64,000 bases of DNA from Salinilacustrithrix flava (GTDB lineage Bacteria; Actinomycetota; Acidimicrobiia; Acidimicrobiales; Salinilacustritrichaceae): NCBI GenBank assembly GCA_024128875.1, contig JAMYFF010000005.1, positions 124,001-188,000 on the forward strand, written 5' to 3'. The notes beneath the pieces are model-generated. The model saw only the letters and a program-made list of their open reading frames with translations, ran no database searches and had not been told where the DNA came from. Shown piece after piece: positions 17,690-27,368 of this stretch. The position numbers and the translations under genes were made by a program. Position 1 is the first letter of the stretch. Every line of letters starts with the position of its first letter.

Positions 17690-18715
17690 ATGAACGCGAT
17701 TAGGGGACAGGGCGTGGACGTTCTCGCACTAGCGACCCGTCTCAGGTCCTCACCCACCATCCGTGCACTGATGCAACGCGTCGTGCAGCTTGTGGTCGTG
17801 TTGGGCGGCGTGAGTCTTCTCACGTTCTTGATACTGAACCTGCTGCCGGGCGATCCCGGTCTCGCGGTTCTAGGCGACAACGCTCCGCCAGAGGCCCTCG
17901 AGGCGTTTCGATCCCAGCACGGTCTCGACCGAGCGCTCCATGTGCGCTACTTCGACTGGGTTTCCGGTGCAGTCACGGGCGATCTCGGGACCTCGTTCCG
18001 GACAGACCAACCGGTGCTCGAGACCATCCTCGACCGCGTTCCGGTGTCTCTGCAGATCGTGGTCTTCGCCCAGATCCTTGCGCTGCTGATCAGCGTGCCC
18101 GCGGCGATCGCCTGCGTGTGGAAGCCACGAAGTTGGCTCGAGCGGACGATCAACACATCCGCGTTCGCCACGATTTCGGTGCCGAACTTTCTGGCTGCAT
18201 ACGTGTTGATCTTGATCTTCGCCGTGCACCTCGGGTGGCTCCCTGCAACGGGGTTCAGTCGCCTGAGCAACGGCGTTGTGGAGAACCTCCGCTCCATTGC
18301 GTTGCCCACCGTCACCCTCGCGCTCTCCCAGTTCGGTATCTACACACGAGTACTGCGCAGCGACATGGTCGACACGCTCGAGCAGGACTACGTGACGACG
18401 GCATACGGCAAGGGGCTTACGAACCGGCGGATCTTGGTTCGCCACGTACTACGCGGCTCGCTTCTCTCGCTCGTCACCGTCGTGGGCGTCAACATGGGAG
18501 TGCTGCTCGGTGGCGCAGTCATTACCGAAACGATCTTTGCGATACCTGGAATCGGCCGCCTGATGATCGAAGGGATCGCCCAACGGGACCTCATGGTGGT
18601 CCAAGGCGTGGTCCTCTTGGCCGCTACCGCCTACGTCGTGCTCAACCTCATCGTCGACGTTCTCTATACCGCCCTCGATCCACGAATCGAGCTGGGAGGA
18701 CAGCGCCGTGCTTGA
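17690..18715 (+). CDS. Opp/Dpp-type ABC transporter permease (DppB-like)
   Basis: Inner-membrane permease of 341 residues for an oligopeptide/nickel-family importer. It shows an N-terminal membrane helix (VVQLVVVLGGVSLLTFLILN) followed by the family signature NLLPGDPG, several further helices, and the cytoplasmic EAA loop DYVTTAYGKGLTNRRILVRH that contacts the ATPases. First gene of the plus-strand operon. Members of this family also import non-peptide solutes; given the neighbours, the substrate is more likely a catabolic carbon source. Confidence 0.93.
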   Translation: MNAIRGQGVDVLALATRLRSSPTIRALMQRVVQLVVVLGGVSLLTFLILNLLPGDPGLAVLGDNAPPEALEAFRSQHGLDRALHVRYFDWVSGAVTGDLGTSFRTDQPVLETILDRVPVSLQIVVFAQILALLISVPAAIACVWKPRSWLERTINTSAFATISVPNFLAAYVLILIFAVHLGWLPATGFSRLSNGVVENLRSIALPTVTLALSQFGIYTRVLRSDMVDTLEQDYVTTAYGKGLTNRRILVRHVLRGSLLSLVTVVGVNMGVLLGGAVITETIFAIPGIGRLMIEGIAQRDLMVVQGVVLLAATAYVVLNLIVDVLYTALDPRIELGGQRRA

Positions 18716-19556
18716 CTCGACAGTTCCTTCGATTCGCTCTCGTGCTCGCAGGCTTGTCGGTGCCCGCATTCCGGTGGTAGTTCTAGCCGTTCTCACCGCT
18801 GCCGCAATGGTTGGTCCTCTTTTCGCTCCGGACAGCGGATCCCAGGATCTCCGCAACGCTAGAGCCGGGCCTCTCAGCCCAGGTCACCTCCTAGGCACAG
18901 ACGGATACGGGCGCGACATGCTTGCGCGCACGCTCGAAGGCGCCCGCATCTCGATCTTCGTAGGCGTGGCTTCGGTTGCGCTGTGCTTGCTCATCGGAGG
19001 GACGCTCGGGATCACCGCTGGGTACTGGAAGGGCCGTATCGACGCCGGGATCATGCGGGTCATGGACATGGTTCTTGCGTTTCCCACGCTTATTCTTGCT
19101 CTTGCCATTGCTGCGTTCCTCGGTCCGAGCCTGCGAAATGTCGTCGTGGCAATCTCGTTCTCGACCTTGCCCCACTACGCCAGACTCGCTCGAGCTACCA
19201 CCATGTCCATCACGCAGCGAGACTTCGTGAGCAGCTCAGCGCTCCTCGGAGCGCCACATCGGCACATCTTGTGGCGGCATATCGCACCGAACACCGTCAG
19301 CCCTCTACTGACATACGCCTTGCTCGCCATCGGCATGGCCATCATCGTCGAAGCATCACTCAGCTTCCTCGGGCTTGGAGTCCAGCCGCCGACGCCAAGT
19401 TGGGGGTCGATGATCGCGGAAGGACGCCCACACCTCCAAGGAGCACCTCATGTCGCTCTCGTCCCTGGGGCGTTTCTCTTCATGGTCATTCTGAGCCTCA
19501 ATCTGCTCGCCGACTCCCTCCGGTCCGGCGCGCCCGCCGCAGGTCTGGGGCGGTAG
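18708..19556 (+). CDS. Opp/Dpp-type ABC transporter permease (DppC-like)
   Basis: Second permease, 282 residues, partner of the DppB-like protein. It has an N-terminal helix, the DppC-family segment GHLLGTDGYGRDMLARTLEGA, five or so further helices, an EAA loop around RDFVSSSALLGAPHRHILWR and the C-terminal EASLSFLGLGVQPPTPSWG signature. The GTG start overlaps the preceding gene by 8 bp and has GGAGG at good spacing. Confidence 0.93.
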   Translation: MLDSTVPSIRSRARRLVGARIPVVVLAVLTAAAMVGPLFAPDSGSQDLRNARAGPLSPGHLLGTDGYGRDMLARTLEGARISIFVGVASVALCLLIGGTLGITAGYWKGRIDAGIMRVMDMVLAFPTLILALAIAAFLGPSLRNVVVAISFSTLPHYARLARATTMSITQRDFVSSSALLGAPHRHILWRHIAPNTVSPLLTYALLAIGMAIIVEASLSFLGLGVQPPTPSWGSMIAEGRPHLQGAPHVALVPGAFLFMVILSLNLLADSLRSGAPAAGLGR

Positions 19557-20570
19557 ATGCACTCCTCACTGTCGCCTTCTTCCGTGACCGACATCCTCGA
19601 GGTTGACGACCTCCACGTCGACTTCGAGCTTCCGCGAGGCCGATTGCACGCCGTCCGAGGAGCATCCTTCTCATTGGGCTCCGGGGAGAGTCTGGGGATC
19701 GTAGGAGAGTCGGGTTCGGGAAAGTCCGTCACCTCCCGCGCGATCATGGGACTCCTTCCGGCTACAACTGCACGGGTAAAGGCTCGGACGTTGCGCTATG
19801 GCCAACACGACCTGCTCGATGCCCCGGAGAGGGTCATGCGTCGCCTTCGAGGCGGCGAGATCGCGATGATTTATCAGGATCCGATGCGTGCACTGAACCC
19901 CATCATGCGTGTAGGTGACCAAGTCGCCGAGGCGATTCGGGCGCATGAACCGAGCCTCGGACGCAAGGAACTCAGCACCCGCGTCGTCGGCCTGCTTGAC
20001 GCAGTACGCATCCCTGATGCCAACAAACGCATCAGGCTTTACCCCCACCAGCTCTCCGGAGGCATGCGACAGCGCATCGTGATCGCCATGGCACTCGCCG
20101 CAAACCCCAGCATCCTTATCGCCGACGAGCCGACCACATCGCTCGACGTGACTGTTCAAGCCGAAATCCTCGACTTGCTCGGCGACCTTCAGGAGGAACG
20201 CGGCATGGGAATGATCCTGGTCACTCACGACCTAGGTGTCGCTGCCTGGCACACGAACCGGATCATGGTCATGTACGCCGGCCGAGGGGTGGAGCACGCA
20301 ACTACTGCCGACCTCTTCGAGGACATGCGCATGCCCTACACGCGTGCTCTGTTCGACTCCATCCCTCGCGTCGATATGCCGCCTGGCTCCCTACTGAAGT
20401 CCGTGGAGGGGCGGCCCGTGGACCCCTCCAATCCGCCGCCTGGGTGCGCTTTCCGAGAGCGATGCCATCTCGCAGTCGAAATCTGTGGGACCACTGCACC
20501 GCCGCGACGACAGGTAGGGAGCCACTGGTGGGACTGCTGGGACGACCAAGAGGAGAAGTCCGTCAAATGA
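19557..20570 (+). CDS. ABC transporter ATP-binding protein (DppD-like)
   Basis: ATPase of the Opp/Dpp importer, 337 residues. Walker A GESGSGKS, signature LSGGMRQR, Walker B ILIADEPT and the H-loop in LVTHDLGV are present. The C-terminal oligopeptide-transporter domain has [17 protein letters not shown], of the type that binds an iron-sulfur cluster in this family. The ATG follows the preceding TAG directly. Confidence 0.94.
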   Translation: MHSSLSPSSVTDILEVDDLHVDFELPRGRLHAVRGASFSLGSGESLGIVGESGSGKSVTSRAIMGLLPATTARVKARTLRYGQHDLLDAPERVMRRLRGGEIAMIYQDPMRALNPIMRVGDQVAEAIRAHEPSLGRKELSTRVVGLLDAVRIPDANKRIRLYPHQLSGGMRQRIVIAMALAANPSILIADEPTTSLDVTVQAEILDLLGDLQEERGMGMILVTHDLGVAAWHTNRIMVMYAGRGVEHATTADLFEDMRMPYTRALFDSIPRVDMPPGSLLKSVEGRPVDPSNPPPGCAFRERCHLAVEICGTTAPPRRQVGSHWWDCWDDQEEKSVK

Positions 20571-21643
20571 CCATCTCGCCTGGCGCGGCGGCTTCACCAC
20601 CGGATACTCCGCCGACCCCACTCCTCGAGACCACAGGTCTCACCCAGACCTTTCGGCTTCCAACCGGAGCGGAGGTCCAGGCAGTGTCGGACGTTTCCTT
20701 CGTGCTGCATCGGGGCGAGACGCTTGGACTGGTCGGGGAGTCTGGCTGCGGAAAGTCGACCACCGTTCGCACGATCCTTCAAGCCCCACCACCCACAGCG
20801 GGGACGGTGACCTTCGGGGGCATCGAACTGACAACTACCCCACCGAGGCAACTGCGACGCTTGCGGCGCCGGATGCAGCTCGTCTTCCAGGATCCGCATG
20901 CGTCCATGAATCCGCGGTGGACAGTTCGCGATTGCATCGCCGAGCCGCTCCAAGTTCATCGAGTCGGCACATCATCAAGCCGAAACGATCGCGTACACGA
21001 GCTCATGGATCTCGTCGGCCTCGACGAGGGGTACTTGACGTCACGGCCAGGATCGTTGTCGGGTGGTCAGTGTCAACGGGTCGCCATCGCCCGGGCGCTC
21101 GCGCTTGATCCCGACCTCATCTGTTTCGACGAGGCAGTGTCTGCGCTCGACGTATCCATCCAGGCTCAGATCCTCAACCTCATTGCCAGGTTGCGAGCCG
21201 ACCTTGAGCTCACCTCGATTTTCATCGCCCATGACCTGGCGGTGGTCAAGCTGGTTAGCGACAGGATCGGAGTAATGTATCTGGGGAAGCTCTGTGAGAT
21301 CGGCCCAGCGGAAAGCCTCTACCGCTCACCTCGGCATCCGTACACGAAGGCGCTGCTCTCCGCGATTCCGAAGCCAGATCCGCGCCACCCTGATCGGCTG
21401 CGTCGAGTGAACCTGCGGGGGGAGCTTCCCTCACCTACCGACCCTCCCAGCGGGTGTCGCTTCCGAACTCGATGCGACCGCGCAGATGAGCGCTGCTCGC
21501 TGGATGTACCACCACTCCAAACCATCTCGCCGGGCCATCAGGTCGCTTGCCACTACCCTCTCTCCGCCAGTGCGCCCGTCGAGATGACACCTCTGCCAAC
21601 ACGGAGGGCGAATGGTGTCGTCGGGCAGTCGCCCACAAGATGA
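20567..21643 (+). CDS. ABC transporter ATP-binding protein (DppF-like)
   Basis: Second ATPase, 358 residues. It has Walker A GESGCGKST, signature LSGGQCQR, Walker B LICFDEAVSALD (Glu present, DEP replaced by DEA), H-loop IAHDLAVV, and the C-terminal PPSGCRFRTRCDRADERC cluster motif. Its ATG overlaps the DppD-like stop (ATGA), and its own stop overlaps the IclR start (ATGA). All five plus-strand genes therefore form one tightly coupled unit. Confidence 0.93.
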   Translation: MTISPGAAASPPDTPPTPLLETTGLTQTFRLPTGAEVQAVSDVSFVLHRGETLGLVGESGCGKSTTVRTILQAPPPTAGTVTFGGIELTTTPPRQLRRLRRRMQLVFQDPHASMNPRWTVRDCIAEPLQVHRVGTSSSRNDRVHELMDLVGLDEGYLTSRPGSLSGGQCQRVAIARALALDPDLICFDEAVSALDVSIQAQILNLIARLRADLELTSIFIAHDLAVVKLVSDRIGVMYLGKLCEIGPAESLYRSPRHPYTKALLSAIPKPDPRHPDRLRRVNLRGELPSPTDPPSGCRFRTRCDRADERCSLDVPPLQTISPGHQVACHYPLSASAPVEMTPLPTRRANGVVGQSPTR

Positions 21644-22437
21644 TCGGTAAGTCAGTGTCAGACTCAAGCTCTCCGGCTACACCCGTTCGCTCGGTCTCCA
21701 GAGCGCTAAGCCTTCTCACTGCGCTTCGTTCGGACGGTTTGACGCTGACCGAGGCCTCCGAGCGGACGGGGATTCCTGTGCCGACGGCCTTGAGACTGAT
21801 GCGAACGCTGGAGGCTGACGCCTTCGCGGTCCGACTCGCAGACGGCAGATATGTCCTGGGACCGGCGGCGTTGCGCATCGCATACGAAGCAGACCCTGAC
21901 GGTCCGCTGCGGTGGATGGTGAGGAGCGCCGTGCTCCGCTTGCGGGATCGAACCAACGAGACCGTGTCCTTCTTCGTCCGCCGGGATGGTGAGTTGCTAT
22001 GCCTTGAAACGGCAGAGTCCCGCGCGCCCGTTCGCTGGGTGTGCCCACGTGGTTCCCGTTCGCCGCTGCACCTGACTGCTGCAGGAAAGACCCTGCTCGC
22101 TCATGGGCCCACAAGGGAGCTGCTCGATCGACTCGCGGTCGACAACGGGACGTTCGAATGCGCTGGTGGGCGGGTCCGAACCCTCGCGGACCTCGAAAGT
22201 GAGCTCATGGAGATCCGCAGCGGCGCCCCCGCCGTGAGCGATCAGGAATCCTCACCCGATGCCTGGGACTTCGCACTTCCACTCATGGTCAAGGGTGTCT
22301 GCCTCGGCGCCTTCGCAGTCGGTTATCCGCGAAGCCGAGCGCCACGGACTGAGGGCGACCTACGCCAGCTCATCGACGTGTGCGCCGAGATCGTGACCGA
22401 CTCGCTCGATGAGGCGCTTCTCACGTACGGGATCTGA
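21640..22437 (+). CDS. IclR-family transcriptional regulator
   Basis: A 265-residue regulator with an N-terminal winged helix (SVSRALSLLTALRSDGLTLT, EASERTGIPVPTALRLMRTL) and a C-terminal ligand-binding domain (HLTAAGKTLLAH, DAWDFALPLMVKGVCLGAFA). The family typically senses a pathway substrate or intermediate. Its start overlaps the DppF-like stop, so it is co-expressed with the transporter and likely regulates it and the divergent monooxygenase operon from 17406-17689. Effector unknown. Confidence 0.92.
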   Translation: MIGKSVSDSSSPATPVRSVSRALSLLTALRSDGLTLTEASERTGIPVPTALRLMRTLEADAFAVRLADGRYVLGPAALRIAYEADPDGPLRWMVRSAVLRLRDRTNETVSFFVRRDGELLCLETAESRAPVRWVCPRGSRSPLHLTAAGKTLLAHGPTRELLDRLAVDNGTFECAGGRVRTLADLESELMEIRSGAPAVSDQESSPDAWDFALPLMVKGVCLGAFAVGYPRSRAPRTEGDLRQLIDVCAEIVTDSLDEALLTYGI

Positions 22438-22510
22438 CTCCCCGGTTACTGCGTCAAACGTCGGCGAACGCCCGGGGGATCGGGGGCGAGATCAACAGCA
22501 CGCGTGCTCA

Positions 22511-23395
22511 CTATCCGGAGATCAACCCCATGACACGTGCTGCGTTGCCGCCGAGAAACCCACGCATCGCCTCGGGAGACAGATCCAAGCCACGTGCGGC
22601 GTCCAGTGCCCTCCGCAGCGGCAATAGTGGCGCATCGCTTGCGAAGATGAGACGATCCCTTCCTGTGGACGAGTCCATGAAGCGCAGCACCTCCGGCGCG
22701 AGGTAGTCAGCGAGCCAAGCCGAGTTCGCCAGGTGCAAACGCTCGTACTTGCGCATGAACCGGATCAGCAGCGATTCCCAGGGATGACCCATGTGTGCAG
22801 CGACAACGGTGAGTTCCGGGAAGTCGATTAGGACGTCATCCAGGAGCATGGGGTCCTGGTACTTGACACGCATCGGTGGCCCTGGGACCCCCACGTTCAC
22901 CGACACCGGCACCCCGAGCGCTTCACATCGCTCATAGACTGGGTACAGGGCAGCAGCATTCACCGCGAGGTTGACGCTGATTGGGATCACGCGAACGACC
23001 CCAAGGCCAGGATGTGACGCGACTTCCTCGAGCTTACGACATACTGCAGAAATGCTCCCCATTCCGTCGATGTTCATTGCCGCTCGAAGGCGAGTTGGAT
23101 GTTCAGTGCACCAACCCAAAACCTCATCGATCGTATAGTTGTAGCTGGGGTAAACCGGGTCAACGCCGACCATACCGGTCACGACTGACATATCAACACC
23201 GCATTCATCCATCTCGGCGACTACAGCATCTACGCTCCGCTCCTCCATTGCCTCTTGAGCCCCGAAGTAACCGGCCACCCTTTTCAACGCACCGTGGCTG
23301 CGCCACGCCTCTGCTGCTCTCACGGACCGCACATTCGTCCAGAAGTCGATGACGGGCGCTTTGGGGATCCCAGCCCCTGATGATGAAGTGACCAC
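22511..23395 (-). CDS. Amidohydrolase-2 family metal-dependent hydrolase, HxH motif absent
   Basis: A 294-residue TIM-barrel protein of the amidohydrolase-2 (ACMSD-like) group. C-terminal metal and active-site candidates are VVAAHMGHPW and IFASDAPLLPL. The N-terminal strand that normally carries the first metal ligands (HxH or DxH) reads VIDFWTN, so the canonical pair is missing. Members decarboxylate, hydrolyse or hydrate small acids and cyclic compounds. It is the last gene of the minus-strand run, two bases after the LLM gene, with a ribosome site inside that gene's end. Confidence 0.82.
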   Translation of the reverse strand: MVTSSSGAGIPKAPVIDFWTNVRSVRAAEAWRSHGALKRVAGYFGAQEAMEERSVDAVVAEMDECGVDMSVVTGMVGVDPVYPSYNYTIDEVLGWCTEHPTRLRAAMNIDGMGSISAVCRKLEEVASHPGLGVVRVIPISVNLAVNAAALYPVYERCEALGVPVSVNVGVPGPPMRVKYQDPMLLDDVLIDFPELTVVAAHMGHPWESLLIRFMRKYERLHLANSAWLADYLAPEVLRFMDSSTGRDRLIFASDAPLLPLRRALDAARGLDLSPEAMRGFLGGNAARVMGLISG

Positions 23396-23397
23396 TC

Positions 23398-24462
23398 CTA
23401 CTTCCTCTCCAATGACTCTTGGCGTCCACCCACAGTGGTATATGCGTCGCGATATTTGCTCAGAGCGTCGAGCAGATCGGCGGCGGCGGGCCCTTCCTGC
23501 AGTCCCTGGGCGAAATACAGACAGACGCGATCGACGAGGCCGGCGTATCGCCTCTGGATCTCCTCAGCGACACTGGAGGGCTCGCCAATCACTGCGAAGG
23601 TGTTGAGGACCTCGTCGTCAACACAGGCGGCCATGTCGTCCCATCGCTGCTGCAGCGAGAGCGCATGCAGTTCCGTCTGCAGTTCTCCCCACCCGTGGAG
23701 CTCGAGAACCTCCCGGTACGCCGGTGTTGATCCGTAGAAGGACACGCGACGCCGGTTCTCCTCCGCGATACGGGTGAGGTCGCTCTCATCGGATACGACC
23801 CCGACGAGAAGGGGCAACGAGACCACCACATCAGATCGCTGGCGCCCCGCCCGGGACAGCCCTCGCTGAAGGCTAGGAATGGTGCGTTCGCTGAGGTACC
23901 GAGCCGTCGTGAAGGAGTGGACACGCACTCCGTCGGCGACCTCGCCGGCGACTTCCGTCATCAGGGGGCCAACCGCAGCCAAGTGCACCTCAGGCCGACC
24001 CCACTCACGTACGGACGGGGAAAACGTCGGCGTCATTAGTGTGTGCGAATAAAAGTCGCCATTGAAGTCGAGCGGAGCACCGGTTTCCCACGTACTCCAG
24101 ATCGCATCTACGGCGAGTAGGTATTCCCTCATTCGGGCCGCCGGACGAGACCAAGGCATCGAGTAGCGGCGCTCGATGTGCGCCTTCACCTGTGATCCCA
24201 ACCCGAGCATGAACCGCCCGCGAGAGAGGGCGTTAAGGTCCCAGGCAATCTGGGCGACGGTCAGTGGGCTACGTCCAAACGCGACCGCGATAGCTGTACC
24301 CAGGCCGAGCGTCGAGGTGACCGGCGCTGCGACTGCGTTCGGCACGAACGGGTCCGTTCCTGCCTCCGCAAACCAAAGGGCATCGAACCCTGCTGACTCA
24401 GCGGCAATGGCCTCGGCAACGGTGTCTGTCAGCGGCCGATCGAGGCGCACATCAATCTTCAT
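23398..24462 (-). CDS. LLM-class F420-dependent oxidoreductase
   Basis: A 354-residue luciferase-like TIM-barrel oxidoreductase. The N-terminal AESAGFDALWFAEAGTDPF, the middle LSRGRFMLGLGSQV and the segment HLAAVGPLMTEVAGEVADG match the F420-dependent subgroup common in actinobacteria (TIGR03617-like, from memory). It would move hydride between F420 and a pathway intermediate; FMN use cannot be excluded. It overlaps the upstream amidohydrolase by 4 bp. Confidence 0.88.
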   Translation of the reverse strand: MKIDVRLDRPLTDTVAEAIAAESAGFDALWFAEAGTDPFVPNAVAAPVTSTLGLGTAIAVAFGRSPLTVAQIAWDLNALSRGRFMLGLGSQVKAHIERRYSMPWSRPAARMREYLLAVDAIWSTWETGAPLDFNGDFYSHTLMTPTFSPSVREWGRPEVHLAAVGPLMTEVAGEVADGVRVHSFTTARYLSERTIPSLQRGLSRAGRQRSDVVVSLPLLVGVVSDESDLTRIAEENRRRVSFYGSTPAYREVLELHGWGELQTELHALSLQQRWDDMAACVDDEVLNTFAVIGEPSSVAEEIQRRYAGLVDRVCLYFAQGLQEGPAAADLLDALSKYRDAYTTVGGRQESLERK

Positions 24463-25652
24463 GGATCCAACAACTCACGGAGGTTATCTCGCATGATTAG
24501 CCGAACCTCTTGTTCACCTAGACCCGCAAGGGAATGCGCGAACTCGGCGGGAGACTTGGTTCCCTCCGGATGGGGGTAGTCCGACCCGAGAAGCACCATT
24601 TCAGGCCCAAGTATCTGCACCAAGCCAACACAGTCATCCTCGTGATACGGCGTGAGCTTCACATGTTGGCGAAAGTAGTTGGAGGGCCGATCGGCTGGCT
24701 TACCATTCGGCCAGGCCCCGTACCGGCCCATCTTCGCGCCCTTGTCTAACTGCTTAAGGAAGTATGGAACCCATGCCGAACCATTCTCGATGCTCATCAC
24801 CTTCAGCTCCGGATAGCGTCCGAACAGGTTCTGATATATCAGCGAAGCAAGCGTCTCCATAATGGGACGATCCCCGAAGAAGAAGCCCCACTGGAGCGCG
24901 GAGACGGATCGAGCATTGGGTCGAGGCTCTTCTCCCCACATCGCCGACACATCGGTGTAGCCCGAATCGGCGAGATGGAAGGCGATGGGGATTCCCGCCT
25001 CCGCAATCCGAGACCAGAACGGATCGAAGTACCTATCGGCAATCGATCGTCCACCGATCGGAGCTGGACGGATGTGGATAACCCGCGCTCCCCTTTCAAG
25101 AAGCCGGTCCGTCTCGGCAACGGCCTCGTCAAGGTCGACCAAGGAGATCAGCGGGACACCAAGGATTCGACCGTCGTCCCCGAATCCCCAGTCTTCCTCA
25201 ACCCAACGGTTGAATGACCGCAGGTTGGCGTAATGGGCGGGAACATTATGCAGCGTTTCCTGTTCCCATGCGACTCCGACCGTTGGAAGCAGGAGTGTCG
25301 TTTCCACCCCCTGCTCGTCCATCAGCTTCAGTCGCTCGCCGCGATCCTGAAACGCAGGGTGCATATTCTCTGAGGATCGCGCCTCTTCAAATGATCCATA
25401 CTTCGTGCTGCGCAGAATGTCTTTCAAGGCTCCCGGAGGCTCACACTTATCAAACTTCACCGTCGGGAATATCAAACGCCGGTCGCCGAAATAGAGCACC
25501 TCCTCACCAGTCTCTAGTAGCTCGGGCCGGATAGCGGCGTCCCGAAAGCTGGCCTCGATGTGCCTCGTAAAGCAGTCGCGGGGTTCGTAATAGTGGTTGT
25601 CGGCATCGAAAAGCCGGTAGTTGAGCGGCGCAACCGCTTCCTTGACAGTCAT
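24459..25652 (-). CDS. Amidohydrolase-2 family protein
   Basis: A 397-residue metal-dependent hydrolase or decarboxylase. The metal motif LFDADNHYYEPRD near the N-terminus (DxDxH type) is intact. Further sites are IAFHLADSGY, MSIENGSAWVPYFLKQLDK and LLGSDYPHPEG. Its N-terminal pattern is that of enzymes recurring in actinobacterial CoA-dependent degradation clusters. Two amidohydrolases, one with and one without canonical ligands, sit in this unit and might form a pair. The start has a purine-rich AGGAGG-like site a few bases upstream. Confidence 0.87.
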   Translation of the reverse strand: MTVKEAVAPLNYRLFDADNHYYEPRDCFTRHIEASFRDAAIRPELLETGEEVLYFGDRRLIFPTVKFDKCEPPGALKDILRSTKYGSFEEARSSENMHPAFQDRGERLKLMDEQGVETTLLLPTVGVAWEQETLHNVPAHYANLRSFNRWVEEDWGFGDDGRILGVPLISLVDLDEAVAETDRLLERGARVIHIRPAPIGGRSIADRYFDPFWSRIAEAGIPIAFHLADSGYTDVSAMWGEEPRPNARSVSALQWGFFFGDRPIMETLASLIYQNLFGRYPELKVMSIENGSAWVPYFLKQLDKGAKMGRYGAWPNGKPADRPSNYFRQHVKLTPYHEDDCVGLVQILGPEMVLLGSDYPHPEGTKSPAEFAHSLAGLGEQEVRLIMRDNLRELLDP

Positions 25653-25704
25653 CTGACAATCCTCCTGTTCGGTGTGCCCTGGCAGCTGTCGGACGGGAAG
25701 TTCG

Positions 25705-27261
25705 TCAACTCGAACGCGAGGCGGAGGTGAGCTTCACAACTCCATCCGGCGTCGAAGGGATACCGAGGATGTCTGCGCGGGCCACCCATGCGTCGTTATG
25801 GTTTGCCAGCAGCGCATAGGGCATGATCTCGGCGGCAACCTCGGCGATTTCGGCGAAGATTCCTGCTCGGTCATCATTACCGATCGTGGTGTCCGCAGCT
25901 TCCAACAGTTCGTCCATCCGAGGATCACTCATCTGTGCAGTATTCCGAGGGTTACCTGTACCGTATCTCGAAGCAAAAACTAGCGGTTCAATATCACCAG
26001 TGAAGGAGAACTGAGCTGCGTCGTAATCCCCTGCAGTGACCTGTTCGATGGCGGCAATGTTTTCGCTTCGCTGTACATCGACGTCCATGCCGGCCTCCAT
26101 AAGCATCGCCTGTACAGCCACCGCCTGTTCGTAGACGAGTTCAGGTGTCAGCAGCGTGAAACTGATGCCCCCCAGATCTTCGACCAAGCCACGCGCGCCC
26201 TCGAGGTCGTACGTGGGATAGCTGTCGATTTCTCCCGGGTATGCCCAGGTATTGCGAGGGAAGATGCTGGTTGCAGGCTGGATTTGTCCCGCGTGCAAGG
26301 TTTCGTGCAAGGTTTCGAGGTCAAGGGCCATTGCAACGGCACGACGTGCCTCGATTTGGTCAAACGGAGGTCGTCCCATGTTGAAAGTGATGTAGTAGGA
26401 GCCGAACCCGCCGAACTCAATGAGTTGGAGATCATCGTTTCCTCGGATCTCCTGCCAACGCTGGTAGCTGTTCTCCCAGTACATGTCGACCTCACCCGAC
26501 TGGATCGCCGCATAGCGAGTCGCTGAATCGGGGATGGCTCGAAAGGTCACCTCATCGAGGTACGGCAGGCCGTCTTGCCAATAGTCAGGGTTGCGCTCAA
26601 CCCGGATCGAATCGTCCTGAATGGACTCGACGAACGTGAAGGGCCCCGTTCCGATGGGGAGGTCGGGCGACGTACCTGCAGCACCGATCATGCCTACGGG
26701 TCCCGCAAGGGTTGCCGGGAAGGAGGCGCTTGGCGCCTCCAGCGTGTAGGTCACTTGGAAGTCGTCCGTTGCTTCCACACTCGTGATGCTGGAAACACTG
26801 GCAATGCAGCGACAGTTGTTCTCGGGGTCCATGAGGCGCTCGGTGTGTGCGACCACACTGGCTGCGTCAAAGGTGGTGCCATCGTGGAACAGCACTCCTT
26901 CCCGCAGATCCAGTACCCAAGTGGCTCCGCCGTCGGGGGTCTCGAAGGACTCAGCGAGCAGAGGAACGATCTCTGCAGACTCATCGACTGTCACCAGCGT
27001 GTCGAAGATCGTGCGACCGACATCCTTGGCGGAGCGGGTAGTGATGCTCAGCGGATCGATCGGCTCAGGGAACGAGACCAGCGCGTAGGTGAGTTCCCCT
27101 CCGCGCCTCACATCGTTTGCGTCCGTGCTCGATCCGTCGACCTCACCCCCGCTTCCACTCGCCGCCGCGGGCGTGGCGGCCTCGGCCTGCTCGTTAGGTG
27201 AGTCGTCGTTACCGCATGCCGCTAAGAGCAGCATGCAGACGAGTAGCGCGCGGAGTTTCAT
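25705..27261 (-). CDS. ABC transporter solute-binding lipoprotein (family 5)
   Basis: Extracytoplasmic substrate-binding lipoprotein of the Opp/Dpp family, 518 residues. The signal peptide MKLRALLVCMLLLAACG ends in the lipobox LAAC, followed by a low-complexity linker rich in Ala, Gly and Ser. The mature part shows GGELTYALVSFPEPIDP, VLDLREGVLFHDGTTFDAA and a family-typical tail. It almost certainly delivers substrate to the transporter at 17690-21643, although it lies 4 kb away in another transcription unit. The 52-bp gap to the next gene has no obvious terminator. Confidence 0.93.
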   Translation of the reverse strand: MKLRALLVCMLLLAACGNDDSPNEQAEAATPAAASGSGGEVDGSSTDANDVRRGGELTYALVSFPEPIDPLSITTRSAKDVGRTIFDTLVTVDESAEIVPLLAESFETPDGGATWVLDLREGVLFHDGTTFDAASVVAHTERLMDPENNCRCIASVSSITSVEATDDFQVTYTLEAPSASFPATLAGPVGMIGAAGTSPDLPIGTGPFTFVESIQDDSIRVERNPDYWQDGLPYLDEVTFRAIPDSATRYAAIQSGEVDMYWENSYQRWQEIRGNDDLQLIEFGGFGSYYITFNMGRPPFDQIEARRAVAMALDLETLHETLHAGQIQPATSIFPRNTWAYPGEIDSYPTYDLEGARGLVEDLGGISFTLLTPELVYEQAVAVQAMLMEAGMDVDVQRSENIAAIEQVTAGDYDAAQFSFTGDIEPLVFASRYGTGNPRNTAQMSDPRMDELLEAADTTIGNDDRAGIFAEIAEVAAEIMPYALLANHNDAWVARADILGIPSTPDGVVKLTSASRSS

Positions 27262-27368
27262 GGGTGATGCCTCCTGTGCCCAAGATCCAGGCCTAGTTGT
27301 GTGATTCTTCTGATTGGCAGATGCAAAGGTTCCCGGAGGCTCGTTCCGACAACGAGACCTGGTCCGGT

